Assembly: GCF_022524485.1 (NCBI RefSeq)
Contig: NZ_JAKXMK010000023.1
Location: forward strand, 1-64,000
Length of the DNA: 64,000 bases
Direction of reading: 5' to 3'
Source of the DNA: Pseudonocardia alaniniphila
Lineage (GTDB): Bacteria > Actinomycetota > Actinomycetes > Mycobacteriales > Pseudonocardiaceae
The notes below the pieces were generated by a model that made no database searches, had not been told where the DNA came from, and saw nothing but the letters and a program-made list of their open reading frames with translations. The position numbers and the translations under genes are program-made. How positions within the stretch are numbered: the stretch's first letter is position 1; each line of letters begins with the position of its first letter. Positions 30,194 through 38,628 of the stretch are shown here, in pieces.

Positions 30194-31492
30194 GTGACCA
30201 GCCCATGGCCCGCACCGCTCGCCCACGGGCCCGTCCGCGGCCGGGTGGCCGCGCCCGGGTCCAAGTCCGTGACCAACCGCGCGCTGCTGCTCGCCGCCCT
30301 CTCCGGCGGTGCCGCCGTCGTGACGGGCGCGCCCGCCACTCGCGACACGGCACTGATGGTCGGCGCCCTGCGCGCGCTCGGCGTCCCGATCGAGGTCGAC
30401 GGCGAGCGGGTCTCGTTCTCTCCCCACGACGGACTGCGCGGCGGTGGCACGGTGGACTGCGGGCTCGCCGGCACCGTGATGAGGTTCGTGCCCCCCGCGG
30501 CGGCGCTGGCCGACGGCCCGGTCGCGTTCGACGGCGACCCGCAGGCCCGGCAGCGGCCGATGGCCACGGTGCTCGACGCGCTGCGGGCGCTGGGGGCACG
30601 GGTGGACGGGGACCGGCTGCCGTTCACCGTGCACGGCACCGGTGGAGTGCCCGGTGGCGACGTGGTCATCGACGCCTCGGCGTCGTCCCAGTTCGTGTCC
30701 GGACTCCTGCTGTCTGGCGCCCGCTACGACAAGGGCGTCACCGTGCACCACAGCGGGAAGCCGGTGCCGTCGCTGCCGCACATCGAGATGACCGTCGACA
30801 TGCTGCGCGCGGCCGGCGTCGAGGTCGACGACAGCGCGGACGGAGCGGGCCGCGGCGAGCCCGACACCTGGCGGGTCGCCCCCGGGCCGATCGCGGCCCG
30901 CGACTGGACGGTGGAGCCGGACCTGTCGAACGCCGCGGTGTTCCTCGCCGCCGCCGCCATCACCGGGGGTGAGGTGACCGTGCTGGGCTGGCCCGCCGGC
31001 TCCACCCAGCCGGGCGCCGAGATCCTCTCCGTGCTCGCCCAGGCCGGCTGCACCGTCGAACCAGGTCCGGACGGGATGACGGTGCGCGGGCCGGACGCCC
31101 TGTCAGGCGTCGACGTCGACCTGCACGACGCCAGCGAGCTGACGCCCACGGTCGCCGCCGTCGCCTCGCTGGCCACGGGACCGTCCTGGATCCGTGGGGT
31201 CGCCCACATCCGCGGGCACGAGACCGACCGGCTGGCGGCACTCGCCACCGAGATCAACGCCCTCGGTGGAAACGTCACCGAGATGCCGGACGGGCTCGAG
31301 ATCCACCCGGCGCCGCTGACCGCCCCCGGTGACCGGCCGTGGGGCGCCTACGCCGACCACCGGATGGCCACGGCAGGCGCGCTCATCGGGCTCGTCGTTC
31401 CCGGAGTCACGATCGACGACGTGGCCTGCACCGACAAGACCATCCCCGACTTCCCCGCCCGCTGGGCCGCCCTCGTCGAGGCGGTCCGGTGA
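30194..31492 (+). CDS. aroA: 3-phosphoshikimate 1-carboxyvinyltransferase (EPSP synthase)
   Basis: A 432-residue enzyme of aromatic amino acid synthesis joining shikimate-3-phosphate and PEP. Features: GRVAAPGSKSVTNRALLLAA, GLAGTVMRFVPPAAAL, GDPQARQRPM, DASASSQFVSGLLL, EPDLSNAAVFLAAAAITGG, DASELTPTVAAVA and HRMATAGALIGL, all standard. Residues fit the glyphosate-sensitive class I-like layout, but that was not tested. The GTG at 30194 starts MTSPWPAPLAHGPV. The rsgA gene follows 27 bp later. Confidence 0.95.
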   Translation: MTSPWPAPLAHGPVRGRVAAPGSKSVTNRALLLAALSGGAAVVTGAPATRDTALMVGALRALGVPIEVDGERVSFSPHDGLRGGGTVDCGLAGTVMRFVPPAAALADGPVAFDGDPQARQRPMATVLDALRALGARVDGDRLPFTVHGTGGVPGGDVVIDASASSQFVSGLLLSGARYDKGVTVHHSGKPVPSLPHIEMTVDMLRAAGVEVDDSADGAGRGEPDTWRVAPGPIAARDWTVEPDLSNAAVFLAAAAITGGEVTVLGWPAGSTQPGAEILSVLAQAGCTVEPGPDGMTVRGPDALSGVDVDLHDASELTPTVAAVASLATGPSWIRGVAHIRGHETDRLAALATEINALGGNVTEMPDGLEIHPAPLTAPGDRPWGAYADHRMATAGALIGLVVPGVTIDDVACTDKTIPDFPARWAALVEAVR

Positions 31493-31519
31493 CCGGGATG
31501 ACGTCGGCGTCGCGCTGAC

Positions 31520-32518
31520 GTGAAGCGCCGCGAGTACGACGAGTCCGACGTCCGGATCCGCCCCGGGCGCCGGGGCTCACGGCCGCGCACCAAGCGCCGC
31601 CCCGAGCACGCCGACGCCGCCGAGGCGATGGTCACCACCGTGGACCGGGGCCGCTGGACCTGCGCTCCCGGCGCCGACAGCACGCGGCCTGCGGTCACCG
31701 CGATGCGGGCCCGCGAGCTCGGCCGCACCCCGATCGTCGTGGGCGACAGGGTCGGGCTCGTCGGGGACCTGTCCGGTGCCCCCGACACGATCGCCCGCAT
31801 CGTGCGCGTCGAGGAGCGCCGCACCCTGCTGCGCCGCACCGCTGACGACACCGACCCTTTCGAGCGGGTCGTCGTGGCCAACGCCGAACAGCTCGTCATC
31901 GTCACCGCGGTCGCCGACCCGGAGCCGCGCACCGGTTTCGTGGACCGCTGCCTGGTGGCCGCCTACGCGGGCGGCCTGGCCCCCATCCTGTGCCTGACGA
32001 AGGCGGACCTCGGCGACCCCGAGCCCTTCGCCGCGCAGTACCGCGACCTCGACCTGCCCGTGATCGTCACGCGTCGCGAGGAGGAGCCTGCCGAACTCGC
32101 GGCCGTGCTGTCCGGCCGGGTGTCGGCACTCGTCGGGCATTCAGGCGTGGGCAAGTCGACGCTGGTCAACGCCTTGGTTCCGGACGCCGCACGGGCGGTC
32201 GGCCTCGTGTCGGCCGTCGGGAAGGGGCGCCACACCACCGTCGCCGCACTCGCCCTACCGCTGCCCGAAGAGCGCGGCGGAGGCTGGGTGGTCGACACGC
32301 CCGGCGTCCGGTCCTTCGGCCTCGCCCACGTCACGCCCGACGACGTCCTGGCCGCTTTCGACGACCTCGCCGCGGCGATCGAGGACTGTCCACGCGGCTG
32401 CGGGCACCTCGGGCCGCCCGCTGATCCGGAGTGCGCGCTGGATGCGCTGGCGGAGAAGGGACTGCTGCAGCCCGGCCGGCTCGCCGCGCTCCGCCGGGTA
32501 CTGGTAGCACTGAGATGA
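31520..32518 (+). CDS. rsgA: Ribosome small-subunit-dependent GTPase A
   Basis: A 332-residue circularly permuted GTPase that helps mature the 30S subunit. An OB-fold region (residues about 35-110) is followed by the permuted G-motifs: LTKAD (G4), GHSGVGKSTLVNAL (G1) and DTPGVRSFGL (G3), and a zinc-binding CPRGCGHLGPPADPEC segment. The N-terminal basic stretch is common in actinobacteria. It starts with GTG at 31520, close behind aroA, as Rv3228 follows Rv3227. Confidence 0.94.
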   Translation: MKRREYDESDVRIRPGRRGSRPRTKRRPEHADAAEAMVTTVDRGRWTCAPGADSTRPAVTAMRARELGRTPIVVGDRVGLVGDLSGAPDTIARIVRVEERRTLLRRTADDTDPFERVVVANAEQLVIVTAVADPEPRTGFVDRCLVAAYAGGLAPILCLTKADLGDPEPFAAQYRDLDLPVIVTRREEEPAELAAVLSGRVSALVGHSGVGKSTLVNALVPDAARAVGLVSAVGKGRHTTVAALALPLPEERGGGWVVDTPGVRSFGLAHVTPDDVLAAFDDLAAAIEDCPRGCGHLGPPADPECALDALAEKGLLQPGRLAALRRVLVALR

Positions 32519-32539
32519 CGGGTTTGGCACGCTCTGCGC

Positions 32540-32983
32540 ATGACGTCCGGGGAAGAATCCTCGCCCCTGCGGATCGGCAATGCTGAACGCACCGCGGCCA
32601 TGAAGGCACTCGACGAGCACCTGTCGGCAGGCAGGCTCGGAATCGAGGAGTACGGCGAGCGCACGGCCAAGGCGGCCAATGCCGTCGTGGCCTCCGAGAT
32701 CGCCGAGCTGTTCACCGACCTGCCGGAGCCACGCCCACAGCTCCCCGGCACGGCCGCTCCGTTGACCGCACCGCTCCCCGTCGCGCCGGCCGCCGGAGAG
32801 GTGGCCCCGAAGAAGGACGGCTACCTGCTGCTCACGATCACTCCGGTCGTGGCGCTGTTGCTGTTCTTCATCACCAAGCAGTGGTACTTCTTCCTGCTCA
32901 TTCCCCTGATGGGCGCGCTGGTCTACGGCGGCGGAGTCGGCAAGGGCAACGGCAGGCGCGACCGGCGCCGCGACCGGCGCTGA
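32540..32983 (+). CDS. DUF1707 domain membrane protein
   Basis: A 147-residue protein with a DUF1707 domain at residues 10-62 (LRIGNAERTAAMKALDEHLS, GRLGIEEYGERTAKAANA), a Pro/Ala linker, then two membrane helices (about 97-112 and 114-130) and a very basic tail. DUF1707 proteins are common in actinomycetes; one is needed for antibiotic tolerance or cell-shape in some species, but no general function is proven. It is transcribed in the same direction as rsgA, 21 bp behind it. Confidence 0.85.
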   Translation: MTSGEESSPLRIGNAERTAAMKALDEHLSAGRLGIEEYGERTAKAANAVVASEIAELFTDLPEPRPQLPGTAAPLTAPLPVAPAAGEVAPKKDGYLLLTITPVVALLLFFITKQWYFFLLIPLMGALVYGGGVGKGNGRRDRRRDRR

Positions 32984-32999
32984 CCCCGCGCCCGAGGGT

Positions 33000-33953
33000 T
33001 CAGCCCGAGAACCGGAGCACGTCGGCCACATCGGCCTGAAGCGCCTCGATGTGCGCCGGCTCGGCCACGTCGAGCGCCACCTCCGGGCGCCCACCGCGCC
33101 GCCGCATCGTCCACGTACCCACCGCGGCACCGTCGACCGTCGCGGTGGCCCGCAGCATCCCGCCACCCGGATGCACCCGCGAGCGCAGATGCTCCGGCAC
33201 CGCGAACGAGCGGTCGGCCCAGCCGAGCAGGAACGGATCGAACGGCGGCAGCAGCCGCGGGGGCACCCCCGGTACGTCGTCCCCGGCCGCATCACGGCAG
33301 GCCAGGTCGACGAGGCCGTCGCCGCATTCGACGAGCGAGGCGCCGAGTCCCCGTAGCCCGGCCCTGGCGTCGCGCAGCGGCAGGCCCGACCACACCGCGA
33401 GGTCCGCGGCTGTGGCCGGTCCGTGGCCCCGAAGGTAGCGGCGCGCCAGCTCGACGACGGCGGCGTCCCGATCACTCGGCGCCGCAGGCGGGTCGATGGC
33501 CCGGACGAGCAGCGATCCCGCCTCAGCTCCCGGCACGAGCACGGCCCGCCCGTGCAGCGCCGCCACACGCAGACAGTGGTGGACGGCCTGTCCGGCGACC
33601 GGCACACCAGCCGCGGCAAGGTGGTCGGTGAGCTCCTCGCGGGATCGGGGTCCGCCGGCCGGTCCCGTGGCGATCACCCGCAGGGCCGTGTCGACCTGCG
33701 GCTCGGTCACGCCCTCCTCGGCCAACCTGCGCCGGGACTCGACCACGCCCGCTCGCGCGGTGAGCGCCAGAAGCCACCCGTGGTCCTCGGCGCGCACCAG
33801 GTGCAGCGTCCCCCGCAGGAGCCACGCGACCACGAGCGATCCGCCGGCCGCCGCGGAGTCCAGAGCGTCGGGGGTGAGGCCGTCGGACCGGGCGCGCAGA
33901 GCGAGCCTCGCCGACCGCCAGTCCTGCGCCTGAACACCGACCAGGCGGCTCAC
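33000..33953 (-). CDS. Winged-helix DNA-binding protein (AlkZ/YcaQ-like)
   Basis: A protein of at least 317 residues of the HTH_42 family related to the DNA glycosylase AlkZ, which repairs crosslinks and alkylated bases. Typical segments are SRLVGVQAQDWRSARLALRA, LLRGTLHLVRAEDHGWLLAL, LVDLACRD and PPFDPFLLGWADR. The first GTG (33953) leaves out part of the usual N-terminus: the frame continues upstream as LTPGAALAVRRARAQLLTPG, which fits the family, back to a CTG at 34034 that overlaps the stop of the DUF6912 gene. The true start may therefore be that CTG. Confidence 0.75.
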   Translation of the reverse strand: MSRLVGVQAQDWRSARLALRARSDGLTPDALDSAAAGGSLVVAWLLRGTLHLVRAEDHGWLLALTARAGVVESRRRLAEEGVTEPQVDTALRVIATGPAGGPRSREELTDHLAAAGVPVAGQAVHHCLRVAALHGRAVLVPGAEAGSLLVRAIDPPAAPSDRDAAVVELARRYLRGHGPATAADLAVWSGLPLRDARAGLRGLGASLVECGDGLVDLACRDAAGDDVPGVPPRLLPPFDPFLLGWADRSFAVPEHLRSRVHPGGGMLRATATVDGAAVGTWTMRRRGGRPEVALDVAEPAHIEALQADVADVLRFSG

Positions 33954-34030
33954 GACATCGCGTGGATCCCGTGTGCCGGGGGTGAGGAGCTGCGCCCGCG
34001 CCCGTCGGACGGCCAGGGCCGCGCCGGGCG

Positions 34031-34537
34031 TCAGCCCAGCTCCACCAGGAACGCCACCTCGGACGGGTCGTACCAGGCCAGCTCGTGGTCCTCCGCCTCG
34101 CCGACGAGGAACTCCGCGTCGAGGTCGCCCATGTCGGCGGCGTCGACGGCACCGGCGGCCTGGCGCACCGCGTACTCCGCCTCGTCGTTGTCGACGTGGA
34201 CGGCGGCGATGGTCTCGAACGGCACCGTGCCTGCGATCCGGACGGCGCCGTCGTCCAGGTCGGGCCGCAGGGTGACGTCGTCGAGGTCGGCGGCGATGAC
34301 CACACGCCGGGCCGGCGTGGTGTCCTCACCCACCCCGAGCTCCACGGCGAGCAGCCGCAGTGACGCCCGGGCGGCCTCGGTGAGCGCGGCGTACTCGAGC
34401 TCTTCGTCGTCGCCGCTGGTGTAGGACTCGCGCAGCCGCGGTGTGAGGGCGAACGCGGTGCCGCCGATCGGGTCCACGGTGCCGTTCTTGACCAGCGTCC
34501 GCAGCATCGGCCAGGTGGCAGGCACATAGATGCGCAT
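34031..34537 (-). CDS. DUF6912 family protein
   Basis: A 168-residue soluble protein beginning MRIYVPATWPMLRTLVKNG, with a very acidic middle (SYTSGDDEELEYAALTEAAR) and closing EDHELAWYDPSEVAFLVELG. This is a conserved actinobacterial family of unknown function that usually lies near the genes found here. ATG at 34537 is chosen; a GTG nine bases upstream overlaps the WS/DGAT stop as GTGA and is equally possible. It is cotranscribed with its neighbours on both sides. Confidence 0.75.
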   Translation of the reverse strand: MRIYVPATWPMLRTLVKNGTVDPIGGTAFALTPRLRESYTSGDDEELEYAALTEAARASLRLLAVELGVGEDTTPARRVVIAADLDDVTLRPDLDDGAVRIAGTVPFETIAAVHVDNDEAEYAVRQAAGAVDAADMGDLDAEFLVGEAEDHELAWYDPSEVAFLVELG

Positions 34538-34542
34538 CCCGC

Positions 34543-36033
34543 TCACGACCCCACGGTCGACAGGAGCTCGTCGAGCGCTTCGTCGACCAGGCCGGCGAGC
34601 ACGTCGACATCGGACATTGCGTCGCGGTCGCCGTTGAAGCCGTAGAAGACGCCGCCGTCGTACGAGGTGAGCCCGATCGAGAGCGCCTGGCCCTTGGCCA
34701 GCGGCACCACCGGGAACATCTCGAGCATCCGGGCACCTGCGGCGTACAGCGGGAACTGTGGTCCCGGCACGTTCGTCACCACCAAGTTGAAGATCCGCTT
34801 CGAGAACCCGCTCGCGGCGCGCGCCCCCAGGGCGTGCAGCGTAGGCGGGGCGAAACCACCGATCCGGACCAGGGTGTCGGCACCGACAGACTGCCCCGTG
34901 GACGTGTGTTCACGCATCGCGTGCGTCACATGGTGTAGTCGCACCACCGGGCTCTGCTCGCCGACCGGCAGATCCACGATGAACGACGACACGCGGTTGC
35001 CGAGTGAGCCGGCCGTGGCCGAGCTGGGGACATCGGCCTCGCCCCGCACCGACAGCGGCACCATCGCCCGCAGCGTCGACGACGGGCTGACCGGCTCCCC
35101 TCGCGAGAGCAGCCAGTTGCGCAGCGCGCCAGAGACCACGCTGAGCACCACGTCGTTGACGGTGCACCCGTGCGCGGCCCGCACCTTCCGGTAGGACTCG
35201 AGCCGCGTGCGCGCCACCGCGAACCGGCGCTGGGTGGAGATCGGGACGTTGAGCGGGGTACCCGGGGCCCGCCTGCTCGCGGCCCGCGCCATCGAGAACA
35301 GGCTGCCGGCCGTGCCGGCGATCTTGCCGACGGTGGCCAGCGCATCGCCGGCCGCGACACGGACGTTGTCGACGATCTCGGCCGGGCGCGCCACTGCCTC
35401 GGCCACGGCCCCGAGTATCAGCTGGGTGTCGCTCGGCTCCGGCCGCGGCATCCAGAACTCCTCCACCATGGCGCGTCCGCGCCTGCCCCGCCCCGGAAGC
35501 GGCGCCTCGGCCGCTTCGCCGTCGAGCGGTGCCGCGCTCGGCGTGGCCGAGACGTCCAGGATGACCTGGCCGATGTCGAACGCGCTCACGCCGTCGACCA
35601 TCGCCTGGTGGGTCTTGGTGAGCACGGCCGTGCGTCCCCTGGCCAGCCCCTCCACCAGGTACATCTCCCAGAGCGGGCGGGTGTGGTCGAGCGGGCGCGA
35701 CATCAGCCGCGCGACGAGTTCGGTGAGCTGCTCGTCCGAGCCGGGTTTCGGCAGCGCGGATCGACGAACGTGATACGCGATGTCGAAGTCCGGGTCGTCG
35801 ACCCACACGGGCCGGGCGAGGTTGCCCGGCACGTAGCGAACCTTCTGCCGGTAGCGCGGTACCAGCGCGATCCGTTGCTCGATCAGCTCGACGAGCCGCT
35901 CGTAGTCGAATCCTCCGGACGGGCCTGGCGGGCGCGGCCGCCGGAAGATCGACACCCCGCCCACGTGCATGGGCGTCGTCGGCTGCTCCAGGTACAGGAA
36001 CGAGGCGTCGAGCGCGGAGAGCCGGGGCGGCAT
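34543..36033 (-). CDS. Wax ester synthase/diacylglycerol acyltransferase (WS/DGAT) family protein
   Basis: A 496-residue acyltransferase of the class that makes storage triacylglycerol or wax esters from acyl-CoA. N-terminal MPPRLSALDASFLYLEQPT and the C-terminal domain with VTNVPGPQFPLYAAGARM and YNGDRD-type FNGDRDAMSD are standard. The catalytic HHxxxDG motif reads HQAMVDG (142-148), with Gln143 in place of the second, catalytic His. Activity may be changed. A TAGGAT box ends 7 nt before the ATG. It corresponds in position to tgs3 of M. tuberculosis. Confidence 0.88.
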   Translation of the reverse strand: MPPRLSALDASFLYLEQPTTPMHVGGVSIFRRPRPPGPSGGFDYERLVELIEQRIALVPRYRQKVRYVPGNLARPVWVDDPDFDIAYHVRRSALPKPGSDEQLTELVARLMSRPLDHTRPLWEMYLVEGLARGRTAVLTKTHQAMVDGVSAFDIGQVILDVSATPSAAPLDGEAAEAPLPGRGRRGRAMVEEFWMPRPEPSDTQLILGAVAEAVARPAEIVDNVRVAAGDALATVGKIAGTAGSLFSMARAASRRAPGTPLNVPISTQRRFAVARTRLESYRKVRAAHGCTVNDVVLSVVSGALRNWLLSRGEPVSPSSTLRAMVPLSVRGEADVPSSATAGSLGNRVSSFIVDLPVGEQSPVVRLHHVTHAMREHTSTGQSVGADTLVRIGGFAPPTLHALGARAASGFSKRIFNLVVTNVPGPQFPLYAAGARMLEMFPVVPLAKGQALSIGLTSYDGGVFYGFNGDRDAMSDVDVLAGLVDEALDELLSTVGS

Positions 36034-36859
36034 GGACCAGATCCTAGGTGGCACCCTGACACCCGTGCGGAGCAGCAGCGGAGCGCAGGGTTTCACGGGG
36101 GAGCCGGGAGCCCGTTCTCCAAAGGACACCTTCATCACCGTCTACGGACGCAAGCCGGTGCTGGAGGCCCTGACCGACGCGCGACTGCGGGTGGACAAGG
36201 TCATCCTGGCCGAGGGACAGCGGGGCGAGCCGGTGCGGGCGATCACCAGTGCCGCACGGCAACGCGGGGTTCCGGTGCAGTGGGCGTCGGCGCACCGGGT
36301 GAAGGTGCTGGCCGGCAACGGACGCCATGACCAGGGCGTACTCGCCGACGTCGTCGCACCACGGATGGCGCCGGTCGGCGAGTTCGTGGCTGCGCTCGCT
36401 CCCGGCGCCAACGCGTCGGTGCTCGTACTCGACCGGCTCACCAACCCGGCCAACGTCGGGATGATCCTGCGCAGCGCCACCGCCGCCGGGCTCGACGGGG
36501 TGCTGCTCCCCCGCCGCGGCGTGCCGGCGATCGACCCACTGGTCGTGAAGGCCTCGGCGGGCGTCGCGTTCCGTGCGCCCGTCCTGCGGTCGGGCACTGT
36601 CGAGGAGGGATGCACCGAGCTGGCCGCGGCCGGGTTCGCCGTGTACGGGCTCGACGCAGGGGGCTCATCGCTGCTCGATGCGCAGCTCCCCGGGCGCGTC
36701 GCGCTCGTGCTGGGCAACGAGACCGACGGGCTCTCGTCATCGGTGCGGGCGATGCTCGACGGCCTCCTGGCGATCCCCATGCACGGTGGCGTCGAGTCGC
36801 TGGGCGTGGCGAGCGCCGGGGCGGTCGCAGCGTTCGAGCTGGCACGACGCGTTCGCTGA
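36032..36859 (+). CDS. TrmH-family (SpoU) RNA 2'-O-methyltransferase
   Basis: About 275 residues. An N-terminal L30e-like substrate-binding domain (VYGRKPVLEAL, VDKVILAEGQRGEPVRAI) precedes the SPOUT domain with the knot motifs VLDRLTNPANVGMILRSATA, VALVLGNETDGLSSSVRA and IPMHGGVESLGVASAGAVAA, which bind S-adenosylmethionine. It methylates a ribose in tRNA or rRNA; the target nucleotide is unknown. The ATG at 36032 overlaps the start codon of the opposite gene; GTG at 36065 is a plausible alternative because homologous sequence begins later. Confidence 0.88.
   Translation: MDQILGGTLTPVRSSSGAQGFTGEPGARSPKDTFITVYGRKPVLEALTDARLRVDKVILAEGQRGEPVRAITSAARQRGVPVQWASAHRVKVLAGNGRHDQGVLADVVAPRMAPVGEFVAALAPGANASVLVLDRLTNPANVGMILRSATAAGLDGVLLPRRGVPAIDPLVVKASAGVAFRAPVLRSGTVEEGCTELAAAGFAVYGLDAGGSSLLDAQLPGRVALVLGNETDGLSSSVRAMLDGLLAIPMHGGVESLGVASAGAVAAFELARRVR
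36041..36046 (-). promoter_or_regulatory. Predicted -10 box of a leaderless promoter (WS/DGAT gene)
   Basis: Minus-strand TAGGAT ends 7 nt before the ATG at 36033. It overlaps a CCTAGG palindrome, so a -10-like element can be read in both directions. Confidence 0.5.
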
Positions 36860-36882
36860 GCGCTTCGGCGCTGGAAGAGATC

Positions 36883-36888
36883 TAGTCT
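36883..36888 (+). promoter_or_regulatory. Predicted -10 box of a leaderless promoter (hydroxyacid dehydrogenase)
   Basis: TAGTCT ends 6 nt before the ATG at 36895 in a 35-bp intergenic gap with no ribosome site. Confidence 0.55.
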
Positions 36889-36894
36889 GTCCGA

Positions 36895-38115
36895 ATGGTC
36901 CAGCGCAGGCTTCCTCGTCCCTCCGAGCTCCGCCCGCTGCTGCGGCCGGCGCCGTTCGTGCGCGACTCCGCGCAGCGACGGCTGATGCGCGCCGCGAGCA
37001 TCGCCGACCTGCGGGAGATCGCGCGCCGCCGCACCCCACGGGCCGTGTTCGACTACACGGACGGTGCGGCCGACGGGGAGCGCTCGTTGCTCCGCGCCCG
37101 CCAGGCCTACGCCCGCGTCGAGTTCAACCCCACGGTGCTGCGCGACGTGTCGTCCGTGGACACCGGGCGCGACATCCTGGGGAAGCGCTCTGCACTCCCG
37201 TTCGCCTTCGCGCCCACCGGCTTCACGCGGATGATGCACCACGAGGGCGAGCGTGCCGTCGCGTCGGTGGCCCAGGAGGTGGGCATCCCGTACGCACTCT
37301 CGACGCTGGGCACCACCACGATCGAGGAGATGGCAGCCGCCGCTCCCGGCGGGCGCAAGTGGTTCCAGCTCTACCTGTGGCGTGACCGCGCTCCCGCCAA
37401 GGAGCTCGTGCAGCGCGCCACGGATGCGGGCTACGACACCCTGCTGCTCACGGTCGACACTCCGGTCGGCGGGGCCCGGCTCCGCGACGTCCACAACGGG
37501 CTCACCATCCCTCCCGCCCTGTCGCTGCGGACGTTCGTCGACGGCGCCCGCCACCCGCACTGGTGGTTCAACCTGCTCACCACCGAGCCGCTGAAGTTCG
37601 CGAGCCTCACGTCCACCGAGGGCACTCCCGCCGAGCTGATCGCACGCGTCTTCGACCCGGCGCTCACGATCGCCGACGTCGAGTGGCTGCGTGGCACCTG
37701 GCCGGGAAAGCTCGTGGTCAAAGGCGTCCAGAGCGTCGAGGACGCACTCCGCGTGGTCGACGCAGGCGCCGACGCCGTACTCCTGTCCAACCACGGCGGC
37801 CGTCAGCTCGACCGCGCGCCGGTGCCACTGGAGCTGGTCGAGCCCACCGTCCAGGCCGTCGGCGACCGCGCCGAGGTGCTCGTCGACACCGGGATCACCC
37901 ACGGCGCCGACGTGCTGGCCGCGATCGCGCTCGGCGCCCGGGCCGCCCTCGTCGGGCGCGCCTACCTGTACGGGCTGATGGCCGGTGGCCGCCTCGGTGT
38001 GGAGAAGGCCGTGGCGATCCTGACCGGCGAGATCGTCCGCACGCTGCAGCTCATCGGCGTCAACAGCGTCGACGAACTGCGACGCGAACACGTCCGCCTT
38101 CGTCCGAATGCGTGA
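36895..38115 (+). CDS. FMN-dependent alpha-hydroxy-acid oxidase/dehydrogenase (LldD-like)
   Basis: A 406-residue TIM-barrel flavoenzyme. FMN and substrate residues: FDYTDGAADGE, FAPTGFTRMMHHEGE, WFQLYLWRDR, LLLTVDTPVGGARLRDVHNG, VVKGVQSVEDALR with the FMN Lys, and LSNHGGRQLDRAP with the catalytic His and Arg. The phosphate loop reads VDTGITHGADVL where DGGIRxG is usual, a mild change. It oxidises a 2-hydroxy acid such as L-lactate, passing electrons to quinone or O2. It starts 6 nt after a -10 box and is probably monocistronic. Confidence 0.9.
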   Translation: MVQRRLPRPSELRPLLRPAPFVRDSAQRRLMRAASIADLREIARRRTPRAVFDYTDGAADGERSLLRARQAYARVEFNPTVLRDVSSVDTGRDILGKRSALPFAFAPTGFTRMMHHEGERAVASVAQEVGIPYALSTLGTTTIEEMAAAAPGGRKWFQLYLWRDRAPAKELVQRATDAGYDTLLLTVDTPVGGARLRDVHNGLTIPPALSLRTFVDGARHPHWWFNLLTTEPLKFASLTSTEGTPAELIARVFDPALTIADVEWLRGTWPGKLVVKGVQSVEDALRVVDAGADAVLLSNHGGRQLDRAPVPLELVEPTVQAVGDRAEVLVDTGITHGADVLAAIALGARAALVGRAYLYGLMAGGRLGVEKAVAILTGEIVRTLQLIGVNSVDELRREHVRLRPNA

Positions 38116-38157
38116 ACTCACGCTGCGAAAACGGCGCCGCAGGGCCATCGTGCACGA

Positions 38158-38400
38158 ATGGGACTCATGGAGAAGATTCGCGAGCTGCTGCATCAGCACG
38201 ACGACAAGGTCGACCAGGGAATCGAGAAGGCCGGAGAGATGGCCAAGAGCAAGGTGGAGGGCCACGACGAGCAGATCGACCAGGCCGTCGACAAGCTGCA
38301 GCAGATGACCGGCGACGGTGACACGACCGAGCCCAAGCCGCCCGGCACGGCGCCGCCCGACGCGACGCCCGGCGGCCAGGAGCCACCGCCGCCGCGGTAG
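38158..38400 (+). CDS. Rv0909/MT0933-like antitoxin family protein
   Basis: An 80-residue protein. MGLMEKIRELLHQHDDKVDQ, followed by IEKAGEMAKSKVEGHDEQID and QAVDKLQQM, is the amphipathic-helix pattern of the MT0933 antitoxin family, whose members are annotated as antitoxins but often stand without a toxin. The C-terminus is a disordered Pro/Gly-rich tail. No toxin gene lies beside it here (the next gene encodes a short acidic protein), so the antitoxin role is uncertain. Confidence 0.75.
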   Translation: MGLMEKIRELLHQHDDKVDQGIEKAGEMAKSKVEGHDEQIDQAVDKLQQMTGDGDTTEPKPPGTAPPDATPGGQEPPPPR

Positions 38401-38451
38401 CGCCTACCTCGCCCTCGTTTGGTCCGGTCCGGATCGGAGTACTCCGTGGGC

Positions 38452-38619
38452 ATGCCGGACGACGAGCGTGACGACCAACCCACCCCAGGCGGCGACGGCT
38501 TCCTGGCGGATCTCTTGCGGCAGTCGACGATCACAGGCACCGAGAAGGACGACCCGGCCCAGCCGCCGGATTCGAACGGCACCCCCGAGCAGGACGAACC
38601 CGACGCCGACGAGGCGTGA
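38452..38619 (+). CDS. Small acidic hypothetical protein
   Basis: A 55-residue, strongly acidic protein (MPDDERDDQPTPGG, FLADLLRQSTITGT, then a Pro/Asp/Glu tail). Only the central LLRQSTITG-like stretch could form a helix. I recognise no family. It follows the MT0933-like gene by 51 bp in the same direction. ATG at 38452 is used; a GTG two codons upstream is possible. Reality as a gene is likely but not certain. Confidence 0.45.
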   Translation: MPDDERDDQPTPGGDGFLADLLRQSTITGTEKDDPAQPPDSNGTPEQDEPDADEA

Positions 38620-38628
38620 CGCCACCGC

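Noticed and set aside
36142..38265. A 707-residue minus-strand open frame
   Set aside because: Antisense to the RNA methyltransferase and hydroxyacid dehydrogenase genes; composition is that of a shadow frame.
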